The notes below the pieces were generated by a model that saw only the letters and a list, made by a program, of their open reading frames with translations, made no database searches and was not told the origin of the DNA. A stretch of 64,000 nt of DNA from Pirellulaceae bacterium (lineage in GTDB: Bacteria; Planctomycetota; Planctomycetia; Pirellulales; Pirellulaceae). The translations under genes were made by a program, and so were the position numbers. The DNA lies in assembly GCA_026004795.1 (NCBI GenBank), contig BPJV01000001.1, forward strand, positions 778,446 to 842,445, read 5' to 3'. Below are positions 25,917 to 34,955 of the stretch, piece by piece (within the stretch, counting starts at the first letter, position 1; every line of letters begins with the position of its first letter).

Positions 25917-28523
25917 ATGGAGAACGCTCGAGATCGTCTCGTGGCCTGGTTGCACGATCCCCCCGATAAAGCGCTGGAGATTCGCGGCCACGAGGCGCGG
26001 GCCGCCCGCTACTTGACGGTAGCGTTGGGGGACGAAGTGACGACTGATGAATTGCGGCATCACTTGGGAGATCAGCGCGCGTCGGCCACCGAGCGGTTAG
26101 CGGCTCCACGGTGGGATGCGGACAACCGTGCCACGCTGGTCACGCGAGACTGCTTGGAGGTCAAGCATCCCTTGTCCGGCGAATCGTTGGATGGACCTTG
26201 GATCGAACGGTTGAGGGGACTGGCCATCGACGAGGCGGTGGTGCAGCGTGCCATCGCGGGATTGGTCGATGGAGTAGCGGATACCACACAGCGATGGTGG
26301 CTGTTATGGCGGTTTTTGCCAGAGGTGCTGGAACGGCAGATACCCGGTTCCCTGCTGTTGCCGGCCGATTCGCGGATTCCCGATCATACGATCTGGCAGC
26401 ATCTGGACACGGCGGTGGCGATGGATGTCGCCTATGGCGACCGTGAAGGACCAGCGTTGGTGTCGTTCAGTGTGGGGCCGGTGCAGTCGTTCATCGCCTC
26501 GGCGCGGAGTGTGCGCGATCTATGGTCAGGGAGCATGTTGCTCAGTTGGTTGACGTTTTCGGCCGCGTTGGCGGTGGTTGAGTTGTACGGTCCCACAGCT
26601 TTGGTTTATCCGTCGCTGCGTGGTAATCCGCTGTTGGATGTATGGTTGCGGGATGCGGTGGAGTTGGGGGATCGAGTGCCGTTGCCCTCGCCGGTACAGC
26701 GGATGACTCCCAGTTTGCCGAATCGCTTTATTGCACTGGTCCCGGCAACGGACGCAGAGAGGGTGGCGCGATCGATCGAGCTGCGGGCCCGAGATGCTTG
26801 GGAGGAGATCGCCGACAAGGTGCATGACGAGATCGCGAAGGTAGCCGCCTCACTGGACCCGGATTGGGATCGGCATTGGCAGCGTCCCATCGAGGGCCAG
26901 TTTGATTTTCGCACGGCCGTGTTGCCGTGGCGTGCCACTGGCGACGAGGTGCTCAGTCGTTGGTTGACGGGGCAGTCTGATTTTGCTGCGGCGTTTCCGC
27001 GAACGGCCAAGGTCCGTCAACTGGCAGAGCTGATCCCGGAGGCCGATCGGGTGGGGGCGGGTGGTTCCATCGTCGGGCAATGGCAGCATCGGTTGGAATT
27101 GCTGGGGCGGATCAACGAAGCAGACAAAATGTTGCGCCATGTTCCCGCCGGGAGTGTTGCGCGTGATACGCCGGTTCCGCCGATGTGCGCGCTGACCGGG
27201 GAGACCGAGCAGGTCGGTCCCGCCGTGTTGCGTCAGGCGGCCGAGTTTTGGGGGCGTTTGACGACTGGTTTGCGCATCGGGGGCGTACGACTGCGCGATG
27301 GCGAACGGCTGGGGCCGGTCGCGTTGGTCAAGCGGTTTTGTGGTCCGGTCTGGTTTAGCGAAGAGCTCGGTTTTGACGATCCGCGGCAGTTGCGTTTCGA
27401 TGACACGGCGACCGTGGCAGCCATGCCGTGGTTGCAGCGCGCGGCCCAGCGCAGCGATGGGTTTGATTTCCGCAGTTGGCAAAACGGTGATGGCTGGAGT
27501 GGCCAATGGTTGCATCGGGAATCGGTGGAGGATGAGGATGCCGAATGTCCGCCCGATCTGGCGGCGATCATTCGCCGGTTGACTGGCAGCGACGTTCTGG
27601 GCCGCCCGCCCTCCTACTACGGCGTGTTGGCGTTGGATGGCGACCGACTGGGGCAGTGGTTGCAGGGAGAGTTGTCCCCGCCGGTCGAGGCGTTGCTGCA
27701 TCCGGCCATGCGCGATTATTTCGAATCGGTGGCGAAACGCCAAGGCATGGTGGCCGAGGGGCTGCGCCAGCCGCGACCGGTAACGCCGGCGTTTCATGCC
27801 TCGCTGAGTCAGGCATTGGCCAATTTTTCGCTGTACTTCGTGCCGGCGATCGTGCGCCGCCACCTGGGAACATTGATTTACGCTGGAGGAGACGATGTGC
27901 TGGCGCTCTTGCCCGCCTCGACCGTGCTGGCGTGTGCTGCCGAATTGGAGGAGGTGTATCGCAGCCAGTGGCGTCGCGACGAATCGGGGGCGACTCGGTT
28001 GTTGATGGGGCGACGGGCTACCGTTAGTGCCGGAGTGGCGGTGGTTCATTACAAGGACGATCTTCGGCGAGCATTGAACTTGGCGCGGGATGCCGAGCAT
28101 CAGGCCAAGGAGGGCGGTCGCGATGCCCTGCACTGGACGGTTGCGCGGCGGTCGGGAGAGCGGACGCAAGTACGCTGCCCCTGGTCGTTCGTATCGCGGA
28201 TCAATCGTTGGGTCGATTGGTTTGCTGGCGGTCTGTCGGACCGTTGGGCCTATCAGCTTCGCCGTCTCGTGCCGACGATGGCCGGGTTGGACCAGGCAGC
28301 CATCACCGCGTTGGTGCGACGGCAGATCGAGCGCGCCGAGTGGGGAAGCGGTGCGGGCGGGAGCAACATTCCAGAGCAAAAAGAAGAAGTCGTGGCTGAT
28401 TTTGTTGAAGGATGGAACGAATTCTGTCGGTTGACCGACCGCCAACTGACGGTCCCGCAGCAGATCGAGCAGTTTGTCATCCTGTGTCAATCGGCATCGT
28501 TTATAGCCAGAGGGAGCGATTGA
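25917..28523 (+). CDS. cas10: Type III-B CRISPR-associated Cas10/Cmr2
   Basis: 868 aa, the large subunit of the Cmr effector. The N-terminus has an HD-nuclease-like start with His13-Asp14 ('WLHDPPDK') and a His near 25. 'VGPVQSFIASARSVRDLW' (~185-205) is the Cmr2/Cas10 first cyclase-like signature. The second palm domain carries the GGDD motif ('YAGGDDVLALLP', Gly657-Asp660), so cyclic oligoadenylate synthesis should be possible. The ATG at 25917 follows GGGAGA. The TGA stop overlaps the cmr3 ATG by one base. It should work with the CARF-HEPN protein at 34956-36293, which would sense the cyclic product. Confidence 0.96.
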   Translation: MENARDRLVAWLHDPPDKALEIRGHEARAARYLTVALGDEVTTDELRHHLGDQRASATERLAAPRWDADNRATLVTRDCLEVKHPLSGESLDGPWIERLRGLAIDEAVVQRAIAGLVDGVADTTQRWWLLWRFLPEVLERQIPGSLLLPADSRIPDHTIWQHLDTAVAMDVAYGDREGPALVSFSVGPVQSFIASARSVRDLWSGSMLLSWLTFSAALAVVELYGPTALVYPSLRGNPLLDVWLRDAVELGDRVPLPSPVQRMTPSLPNRFIALVPATDAERVARSIELRARDAWEEIADKVHDEIAKVAASLDPDWDRHWQRPIEGQFDFRTAVLPWRATGDEVLSRWLTGQSDFAAAFPRTAKVRQLAELIPEADRVGAGGSIVGQWQHRLELLGRINEADKMLRHVPAGSVARDTPVPPMCALTGETEQVGPAVLRQAAEFWGRLTTGLRIGGVRLRDGERLGPVALVKRFCGPVWFSEELGFDDPRQLRFDDTATVAAMPWLQRAAQRSDGFDFRSWQNGDGWSGQWLHRESVEDEDAECPPDLAAIIRRLTGSDVLGRPPSYYGVLALDGDRLGQWLQGELSPPVEALLHPAMRDYFESVAKRQGMVAEGLRQPRPVTPAFHASLSQALANFSLYFVPAIVRRHLGTLIYAGGDDVLALLPASTVLACAAELEEVYRSQWRRDESGATRLLMGRRATVSAGVAVVHYKDDLRRALNLARDAEHQAKEGGRDALHWTVARRSGERTQVRCPWSFVSRINRWVDWFAGGLSDRWAYQLRRLVPTMAGLDQAAITALVRRQIERAEWGSGAGGSNIPEQKEEVVADFVEGWNEFCRLTDRQLTVPQQIEQFVILCQSASFIARGSD

Positions 28524-29695
28524 TGAGCAATGCAACGGTTCCAGAGGTGGCCGGACAAGGATTGACCAGTTGCGGGCTGCTGCTGGATGCCTTGGATGTG
28601 TTGATGTTTCGGCACGCCCGGCCGTTCGGACAAGCCGCGTCGGCCGAGTCGCACACGGCGCCGTTCCCGCAGACGGTATTCGGAGCCGTGACTACGGCAC
28701 TGCTGCAGGCGCTCGGTTGCCCATGGGAACGGTTTGTGGAGGCATTGCGCCAGGAGGGAACCGGGTTCGCGGATGCCCTGGTCCAGGTCGGTTTGCCTGC
28801 AGAGTTGGCTGGCGTACGCACCCGAGGCCCCTGGTTGGTACGGAGTGATCCAGATTCCGATGCGGCGGAAGACCTGGAGATGTTGTTTCCTCCGCCGGCC
28901 GATTTGCGACGTAGTAAGGACGATCCCGCGCAGATCGTTGCCCTGAGCCCGGTCGATCCTCCAGAGATTCCAGGGTGGGAATCGACTCGGGCCGCCGCGA
29001 GTGGGTTGGCCCCGTTGTGGCATACCAGCCGCCAGCGGCTGACTGCATTGGATAATTGGTTGACCCATCGGGGGATTGCCGCCTACCTGGCGGGCCAGAT
29101 CCCTCAGCCGGAAGACCTGGTGGACCCTCGCCAGTTGTGGGCGATCGATCGCCGGACGGGAATCGGGGTGCAATCGGATCGCGGGACGGCCAACGAGGGG
29201 CTGATCTACTCCGCTTCGTTTCTGACTCTGAACCAGGACCGGAGCGGTCGGCGTAGCACGCGTTTTTACATCGAAGTCGACTTGCCGCAGGAATTGCAGC
29301 CCGGCGGATGGCCGGCCCAGGTTCCGGCCCTGCCATTGGGAGGTGAGGGGCGGTATGTAGCGATCACTCCCTTGGCGTCGGCTTGGGATTGGTCCGCGCT
29401 GGAACCGAAGCAGCGGGAGCGTTCCCGATTGCTTCTAACCACACCGGTTCTGCTCGAGCAACCACCGATTCCCAAGGCATTGTCCGGAAGTGTCCAGGCG
29501 GTAGCGATGCAATCGAGCCGGCCGGTCAGCGGTTGGGATTTGGCACGTGGCGGCCCCAAGCCCAGTCGCCAGGCGATCATGCCGGGCACCGTGTGGTATT
29601 TGAATCGATTTCCCGTCCGTCTTCCCGATCTGCTGGCCGACGATGCATGGCATTGCCAGCAGGGTTGGGGCGGCTATCTCCGAGGAGTTTGGTAG
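28523..29695 (+). CDS. cmr3: Type III-B RAMP protein Cmr3
   Basis: 390 aa. The N-terminus 'LLLDALDVLMFRHARPF' is the Cmr3 signature ('LDALDVLMFRDGRPF'-like). Further Cmr3/Csm4-type RAMP features are 'TVFGAVTTALLQ' and the late 'AIMPGTVWYLNR' Gly-containing segment. Cmr3 pairs with Cas10 and caps the crRNA 5' tag. I chose the ATG at 28523, which overlaps the cas10 stop (TGATG), because the conserved region starts 25 residues later; an earlier in-frame ATG at 28412 lies inside cas10. Followed one base later by cmr4. Confidence 0.94.
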   Translation: MSNATVPEVAGQGLTSCGLLLDALDVLMFRHARPFGQAASAESHTAPFPQTVFGAVTTALLQALGCPWERFVEALRQEGTGFADALVQVGLPAELAGVRTRGPWLVRSDPDSDAAEDLEMLFPPPADLRRSKDDPAQIVALSPVDPPEIPGWESTRAAASGLAPLWHTSRQRLTALDNWLTHRGIAAYLAGQIPQPEDLVDPRQLWAIDRRTGIGVQSDRGTANEGLIYSASFLTLNQDRSGRRSTRFYIEVDLPQELQPGGWPAQVPALPLGGEGRYVAITPLASAWDWSALEPKQRERSRLLLTTPVLLEQPPIPKALSGSVQAVAMQSSRPVSGWDLARGGPKPSRQAIMPGTVWYLNRFPVRLPDLLADDAWHCQQGWGGYLRGVW

Positions 29696-29696
29696 T

Positions 29697-30593
29697 ATGA
29701 CAGCAACGCTTGCAGAAACGACCGCTTCTTCACTCGTGTTCTTTCACGGCCAGACGCCTTTGCATCCGGGGGCGGGAACGGCGGTGGGTGTCGTTGATTT
29801 GCCGATCCAAAGGGAACGGCATACGCAGTGGCCGACGATCCCCGGATCATCGATCAAAGGGGTGTTTCGGGACGCTTGTCGCGACGACGCGGATCCCGCC
29901 GCGTGGACGAGCGTGTTTGGGCCGGAAACAGAAAATGCGGATAAACACGCCGGAGCCCTCTCCTTGACCGATGCCCGCCTGTTGGCGTTTCCCGTGCGAT
30001 CGCTGCATGGCGTGTTCGCCTACGCAACCTGCCGCGCCGCCCTGCAGCGGATGCGGCGCGACCTGGGGTTGGTGGGCAAAGCCGACCAGGTGCCGGTGCC
30101 ACCACCGATTCCGGTCGGCCAGGCGTTGGTTGCCCAGGGGGCGCCGGTGTTGGTGGGATCCGAAGAGATGGTGTTGGAGGAGTTCGATTTTGGTGTCACC
30201 GACTGGCCGGAGTTGGGCTCCTTGGCTGAGCGGTTGGCTGGCTGGATCAGTGCCGATCCTGAGTTTGCCGCCGAGTTCGTGCCACGATTGGTGGTGCTGG
30301 ACGACGATCATTTCACGCATTTTGCTCGGCACGCGACGGAAGTCGTGGCTCGTATCAAACTCGATTATGAGCGGAAGACGGTCAGTCGCGGCGCGCTCTT
30401 CTACCAAGAATTCCTTCCTGCTGAAACGGTGATGTATTCACTCTTGATTGCTCGTCCCAGTCGCGATGGTTCGGGAAAATCGGCGGCGGACGTGTTGAAC
30501 TATGTGCGGAACCGATTGCCCGTGGTGCTGCAGTTGGGAGGGGATGAGACGACCGGCAAGGGATTTTGCCATGTCCACGTTGCCGACGTGTAA
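29697..30593 (+). CDS. cmr4: Type III-B RAMP protein Cmr4 (backbone subunit)
   Basis: 298 aa. It begins 'MTATLAETTASSLVFFH' with the Cmr4 pattern 'QTPLHPGAGTAVGVVDLPIQRE' (in parts: TPLHPGAG, VDLPIQRERHT), 'PTIPGSSIKGVFRDAC' and 'SLTDARLLAFPVRS'. Near the C-terminus is the Gly-rich 'VLQLGGDETTGKGFCHV'. Cmr4 copies form the filament around crRNA and cut target RNA every six bases; the Asp of the family active site is likely in the loop before 'GSSIKG'. Starts 1 nt after cmr3. Confidence 0.94.
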   Translation: MTATLAETTASSLVFFHGQTPLHPGAGTAVGVVDLPIQRERHTQWPTIPGSSIKGVFRDACRDDADPAAWTSVFGPETENADKHAGALSLTDARLLAFPVRSLHGVFAYATCRAALQRMRRDLGLVGKADQVPVPPPIPVGQALVAQGAPVLVGSEEMVLEEFDFGVTDWPELGSLAERLAGWISADPEFAAEFVPRLVVLDDDHFTHFARHATEVVARIKLDYERKTVSRGALFYQEFLPAETVMYSLLIARPSRDGSGKSAADVLNYVRNRLPVVLQLGGDETTGKGFCHVHVADV

Positions 30594-30654
30594 CCGAGGG
30601 GACGAAGAAAGTCAGTCTCAGCTTTCACTGGATGACATGAATAAGGACCGATCG

Positions 30655-31062
30655 ATGACGGCAAATCTTTCGCAAACGTTGGACCAGCGACGAGCTCAGC
30701 ATGCATGGAACGCGATCCAGCGTGTGGCCAGCGAAATGGCTCCAGGCGAGCAAGAGGAATACGCGGGCGAGGCCAAGAAGTTGCCGATTCGCGTGATGAC
30801 CAGCGGTTTGGGACAGGCCCTGGCGTTCATCGCCTCCAAGGCGAAGGAAAAGAAAAGAGGGCTGAACCAACTCCAGGACGACCTGACCGACTGGGTGCTG
30901 CATGGCCGAAACCTGCCCACGCAGAAGCCGGATTCGTTACTGCAAGCGGTCTGTTTTGGAGACGCGGTCTTCTTGCGTCGCGCGACCGACGAAGTGCTGG
31001 CCTATCTCGAATGGTTGAATCGATTCGCTGAAGCAGAGGGAATCCGCAATGGCTCTGAGTAG
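30655..31062 (+). CDS. cmr5: Type III-B small subunit Cmr5
   Basis: 135 aa, all helical. It begins 'MTANLSQTLDQRRAQHAW', matching Cmr5 ('LEQKRAKHAW'-like), and has 'RVMTSGLGQALAFI' and 'DAVFLRRATDEVLAYLEWL'. Two starts are close: ATG 30655 (AAGGA upstream, chosen) and ATG 30637. Cmr5 lines the inner filament beside the target RNA. Its end overlaps the next gene by 14 nt, so all five effector genes are translated as one operon. Confidence 0.93.
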   Translation: MTANLSQTLDQRRAQHAWNAIQRVASEMAPGEQEEYAGEAKKLPIRVMTSGLGQALAFIASKAKEKKRGLNQLQDDLTDWVLHGRNLPTQKPDSLLQAVCFGDAVFLRRATDEVLAYLEWLNRFAEAEGIRNGSE

Positions 31063-33646
31063 ACGCCGTGAACCGTCAGGTGAGCGCAATCCATCCTCGC
31101 CGGGCGGCGGCCGAGGGGGAAACCGTCCCGGGCGTCCTGGCGGCCCGGCCGCCGGTGGTCGACAGGAGGAGCCGCCGATGACGCTCAACGATGTGCCGTT
31201 GCCCGAGTCGGTGCGGCGGTTGGTGATGAAGAACCAGCATCCCGGTCTAGCGCTGGACAAATTCGCTACCACCGTCACGCGCGACTTCGCCGCCCCAGAA
31301 AAGCTCCAGGAAGGGGTGCAGAAGTTGACGGTCAACCGCGTGGCCCAGCTGGCCAATGAGTATCCTCGGCAACTGTACCAACGATTGCTGGCCCGACAGC
31401 GCCAGGCCTGGGATGCGCTCCGCGCCGTTTCTTTCGAAGCGACGACGGTGGGGCCTTTGACACTGCATCTGTCGCGCGCATCGAGTCTGGAAAACGCGGG
31501 GATCGCGTTGCACCGCGTCTACGGCTTTCCTCTGCTGCCCGGCACCGGACTGAAGGGCATGGCGCGGGCATTCGCCGAAACCGTTTGGTTCCCCACTCAG
31601 TTTCATCGCGATGCGCAGGGGGAACCTGTCGATGCGCAGGAGAGAGAAAAAGCCCAGGCGGCATGGCGGGCGATCGAAGCCGTGTTCGGGTGGTCGCCGG
31701 GAAGCGATAACAAGAAGGATTACAAACCGCAGTGGATTGCTCCTCCGAACGAGGACGCATCGGTGGGCGCGATCGTATTCCACGATGCCTGGGGCACCGC
31801 GCCACCCAGACTGACCAATGACATCGTGAACAATCATCATCGGGAGTATTACACCAGTAAACCGACTCCGCCTCCCGGGGCTTGGGAATCGCCCAATCCC
31901 GTCTATTTCTTGACGTTAGCCGGTGGGCAATCGTTTGTGTTCGCTCTCTCCCTGAGGCGAACCGGACATCCTGCGGATCGCGGCGAACAACTATTGGGGT
32001 TAGCCCAACAGTGGCTCATTGGAGCCTTGTCCTATCAAGGTGCCGGTGCCAAGACGCACGCCGGATACGGTTACTTCGATCCGGCCAGCTTTACCGCCGC
32101 CGATGCCAACTGCCAGGCTGCCGATCGAACGTGGAAGTCGGCGGTGGAAGCCGGGTTGCGACGTGTCGGCCAGTTCCAGGTCGCGTTGGCTACGCCCGCC
32201 TTCTTGGCGGGGGCAGATTTGTTCGTCTCCGAAGCCGCCCACGGGTGCGATTTGCGCCCCGCCACGCTGCGCGGGTTGCTGCGCTGGTGGTGGCGGACGA
32301 TGCACGCGGGATTTGTCGATCCATCCGTATTGCGGGCCATGGAATCCGTGGTGTTTGGGGATACCGAGGCGGCGGCAGGCGTGCAAATCATTGTGCGTCC
32401 GCACGATCAATCGCCTGCACCAGAAAAATTCTCTTACAAGGACGGTTGGAACATGCAGCGACAATTCGCCCAGCAGTACCAGATCGGTCCTCCGCCCAAC
32501 AAGAAGACCACGCAAGGGTTGTTCTATGCCGCCTATGGTATGGATGAAAGAATCAAACAGGAGCAGCGCAGCCGATATTTCCGGCCCCCCGGGAGCAGGT
32601 GGACTGTCGAATTGGTGGGACGCCCGATCCGGCGCGATACCGATGTCAGTGCGCTGAAGCACGTCACGCTGACCGCCGAGGACGTGTGGCAGCAAGCGAC
32701 GGCGGCTCTATGGTTGTTGACCCACTTCGGGGGCGTTGGCAGCAAATCGCGCAAAGGGTTCGGGTCGTTGCAGTGGATCGGCGATGCGTCGCCCGTGCGC
32801 AGCCTTGACGATTGTCGGACGATCGCCGCCCGGTTTCGAGAGAAACTGGGATTGTCCAACCGTTTCATGCCGCAGTTGGCACTCAGTCCCGCACTGGGAG
32901 ATCCTCGACCGGACTGGTTAGAACAATTCGAAGTGACGACTCCCGCCACCAATGCGTGGCAAGCCATGGATGCGGTAGGCATGGCTTACCAACAAGCTGC
33001 CCAGGCCTATAAACACCGTAAGGAAAAGCTGGCGTTGGGGCTGCCGCGGCAAATCCATGGGCCTTTGCGAGAGCCCATGCGCCACCAAACCCGGGAGCAG
33101 TGGCAACGCCCGCAGCGTCTCCAAGGACCGCACGGCGATCGCCACGCTTCTCCGGTGCATGTCCATGTGGAACCGGCCGCCGATGGGCAGGGGTATGTGG
33201 TGCGCGTGATCGCCTTTCCGGCTTCCGCGCTACCAAACTTGGAAGAAAGTCGCCGTTTCCTGCATGAATTCCTCCAACGGTTTCGCGAGGGATTGGCTGG
33301 ATGGGAGCCTTCACCGGCCGATGCTCGGGACCGGCCCGGCGGACATGGGCAGCGGGGCGGTGGTGGGCGCGGTGCGAGCGACCGTCGTTCGCCAGGTCGA
33401 TCGGCGCCCACCGTCCCGCAGCGACCGCCCGGCATCCCCAAACCCGGAGACAAGGTGCGGGCCGTGTTGCTGGAAGAGAGGACCAAGAAAGGCGGGTGGC
33501 GAGCTAGGCATCCAGCATCGGGGTTGGAAGGACCGATCGTCAATTCCGGTGATTGCCCGGCGGATTGGGAGCCCGGCGCCGAGGTCGAATTGACCGTCCA
33601 ATCGGCCAACGCGCAACAGATCAGCTACCGCTACCAAGCGCAATGA
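31049..33646 (+). CDS. cmr6-cmr1: Fused type III-B RAMP protein Cmr6-Cmr1 with an extra C-terminal domain
   Basis: 865 aa, roughly the sum of two RAMP subunits. Residues ~1-44 are Gly/Pro/Arg-rich and disordered. Residues ~45-360 are Cmr6-like: 'GFPLLPGTGLKGMARAFAE', 'NPVYFLTLAGGQSFVFAL' and the Gly-rich loop 'GAGAKTHAGYGYF' (~331-343). Residues ~372-760 are Cmr1-like: 'VALATPAFLAGADLF', 'LRPATLRGLLRWWWRTM', 'FGGVGSKSRKGFGSL' and 'ASPVHVHVEP'. A low-complexity linker leads to a ~65-residue beta-rich module (~797-865; 'GDKVRAVLLEERTKKGGW', 'SGLEGPIVNSGDCPADW') that looks like a small OB-type fold. No separate cmr1 or cmr6 exists in the window, so the fusion supplies both. Confidence 0.9.
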   Translation: MALSRRREPSGERNPSSPGGGRGGNRPGRPGGPAAGGRQEEPPMTLNDVPLPESVRRLVMKNQHPGLALDKFATTVTRDFAAPEKLQEGVQKLTVNRVAQLANEYPRQLYQRLLARQRQAWDALRAVSFEATTVGPLTLHLSRASSLENAGIALHRVYGFPLLPGTGLKGMARAFAETVWFPTQFHRDAQGEPVDAQEREKAQAAWRAIEAVFGWSPGSDNKKDYKPQWIAPPNEDASVGAIVFHDAWGTAPPRLTNDIVNNHHREYYTSKPTPPPGAWESPNPVYFLTLAGGQSFVFALSLRRTGHPADRGEQLLGLAQQWLIGALSYQGAGAKTHAGYGYFDPASFTAADANCQAADRTWKSAVEAGLRRVGQFQVALATPAFLAGADLFVSEAAHGCDLRPATLRGLLRWWWRTMHAGFVDPSVLRAMESVVFGDTEAAAGVQIIVRPHDQSPAPEKFSYKDGWNMQRQFAQQYQIGPPPNKKTTQGLFYAAYGMDERIKQEQRSRYFRPPGSRWTVELVGRPIRRDTDVSALKHVTLTAEDVWQQATAALWLLTHFGGVGSKSRKGFGSLQWIGDASPVRSLDDCRTIAARFREKLGLSNRFMPQLALSPALGDPRPDWLEQFEVTTPATNAWQAMDAVGMAYQQAAQAYKHRKEKLALGLPRQIHGPLREPMRHQTREQWQRPQRLQGPHGDRHASPVHVHVEPAADGQGYVVRVIAFPASALPNLEESRRFLHEFLQRFREGLAGWEPSPADARDRPGGHGQRGGGGRGASDRRSPGRSAPTVPQRPPGIPKPGDKVRAVLLEERTKKGGWRARHPASGLEGPIVNSGDCPADWEPGAEVELTVQSANAQQISYRYQAQ

Positions 33647-33777
33647 ACTGCACCGCGCCGGCCGCGGAACGCGGCGGGCAATGGGCGTGAAACCAGACAC
33701 CCATCCCGGTGGCCAGAGCACGGGGATGGGACGGGAGAGGACCAGCAGGCGATCGCCGAGTAACAAGGGGGAGCACG

Positions 33778-34704
33778 ATGACGAGGATGAGTTTAAATAG
33801 AGGATGGAGATCGTCTCCATCCGGGCAAGATAAGTGCCCCGTGGACCGTTCGGTTCTGCCCGACGTCCTCAACTTGATATTGGATCACGTGTGGGTCCTG
33901 CCGCGGCGGATGCAGTTGCAATGCAGCGAGCCGGAGATGACGGTGCCCTTGTTGCGGGGCGTGTGGGGGCGGCAGATCCATGATCGCTGTCTGCAGTTGT
34001 ATCGACAAGTCTTCGATGTGCCGTCCCAAGGGGGCGCTGTCGCCAACTCTCCGCTGTACCTCCTGCGCCCTGCTCCACCCGATCCAGAGTGGGCTCCAGC
34101 GATTGAATACTTCCTTTTCTGTTCGGCCATCGAGCATTCCCACCAGCTCGACGTGTGCTGGGAAGCGGCTGGGCGTGCGGGCATCGGTCGCTCTCGGTTA
34201 CCGTTTCAGATTTCCCGGGCCGAATTCCTCTTGCCCGATGGATCGACCAGCGAACACGGCGGGAGTTGGCCCGTCTCGGCCGCTCGCTGGCCCCTGCCCG
34301 CCGATCGTCCGTGCAAGTTGGTGTTCCCCTCGCCAGTTCGCATTCGCCGCGACAACAGATTGGTTTCGGCGCCCACGCTGGCCGACCTGGTGGCCGCGTT
34401 CAATCGACGCGTCGCCGGATTCTTGCCTGCCAGGTATCACGATCTATGGCGCAGCGTGGGAGCGATGTGCGTGGCACTGGCCAAAGACATTCCGCAACGG
34501 CCGTGGCAGGGGGAACGTCTGGACCTGGTCCGCTACTCGGCTCGACAACGGGCTGATCTGGAACTGCAGGGAGTCACCGGTGAACTGGCACTGCCGCGCG
34601 GACCGCAGGAGTTGGCGCCCTTGATCGCCGCCATGCAATGGTTGCACGTCGGTAAGAGCACCGTCATGGGGCTGGGCCAACCCCTCGTGGCACCGCTCGA
34701 GTGA
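33778..34704 (+). CDS. cas6: CRISPR pre-crRNA endoribonuclease Cas6
   Basis: 308 aa. The C-terminal RAMP signature is 'LIAAMQWLHVGKSTVMGLG', the Gly-rich loop of Cas6. The middle has 'FCSAIEHSHQLDVCWEAAG' and 'ISRAEFLLPDG'. It should cut the array transcript inside each repeat, leaving the 8-nt tag AUUGAAAC that these repeats end with. I chose the ATG at 33778 (AAGGGGGA upstream); the frame is open to 33709. It is set apart from the Cmr operon by 131 nt that hold a possible stem-loop (33700-33707 with 33723-33730), so it may be transcribed partly on its own. Confidence 0.88.
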   Translation: MTRMSLNRGWRSSPSGQDKCPVDRSVLPDVLNLILDHVWVLPRRMQLQCSEPEMTVPLLRGVWGRQIHDRCLQLYRQVFDVPSQGGAVANSPLYLLRPAPPDPEWAPAIEYFLFCSAIEHSHQLDVCWEAAGRAGIGRSRLPFQISRAEFLLPDGSTSEHGGSWPVSAARWPLPADRPCKLVFPSPVRIRRDNRLVSAPTLADLVAAFNRRVAGFLPARYHDLWRSVGAMCVALAKDIPQRPWQGERLDLVRYSARQRADLELQGVTGELALPRGPQELAPLIAAMQWLHVGKSTVMGLGQPLVAPLE

Positions 34705-34955
34705 TCCTCCTGCCCGATGTTTGCAATGGGTAGCACCGGAAGACTGCGTGCCCGAGTGACGCCAGGGACTGGCGTCGTACAAAGTAGCCCGGCAGTCCCT
34801 GCCGGAAAACAACATCCCGGTCCGGCGTTTGGCCTGCATCGCGAAAAGGGTCGCCTGGCTTCCCTAAGCGCGCATGCCAAGCCAGCAACGCCCCGAAAGC
34901 CATCTTGAGGCGCAGGACAGACGGAAGAGAAGAACGAAACTATTTGGAGCATGGC
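34705..34955. other. Spacer between cas6 and the CARF-HEPN gene with palindromic repeats
   Basis: 251 nt. Contains the palindromic 'gacgccagggactggcgt' (34758-34775), also found at 42388-42405 beyond the CRISPR array, and a second hairpin 'ccggcagtccctgccgg' about 15 nt later. No ORF. Confidence 0.65.

Noticed and set aside
25917-28523. Type III-A (Csm) assignment
   Set aside because: The Cmr2-type signature, the Cmr3/Cmr4/Cmr5 order and the Cmr1 domain in the fusion fit III-B; no Csm2 or Csm5-like gene is present.
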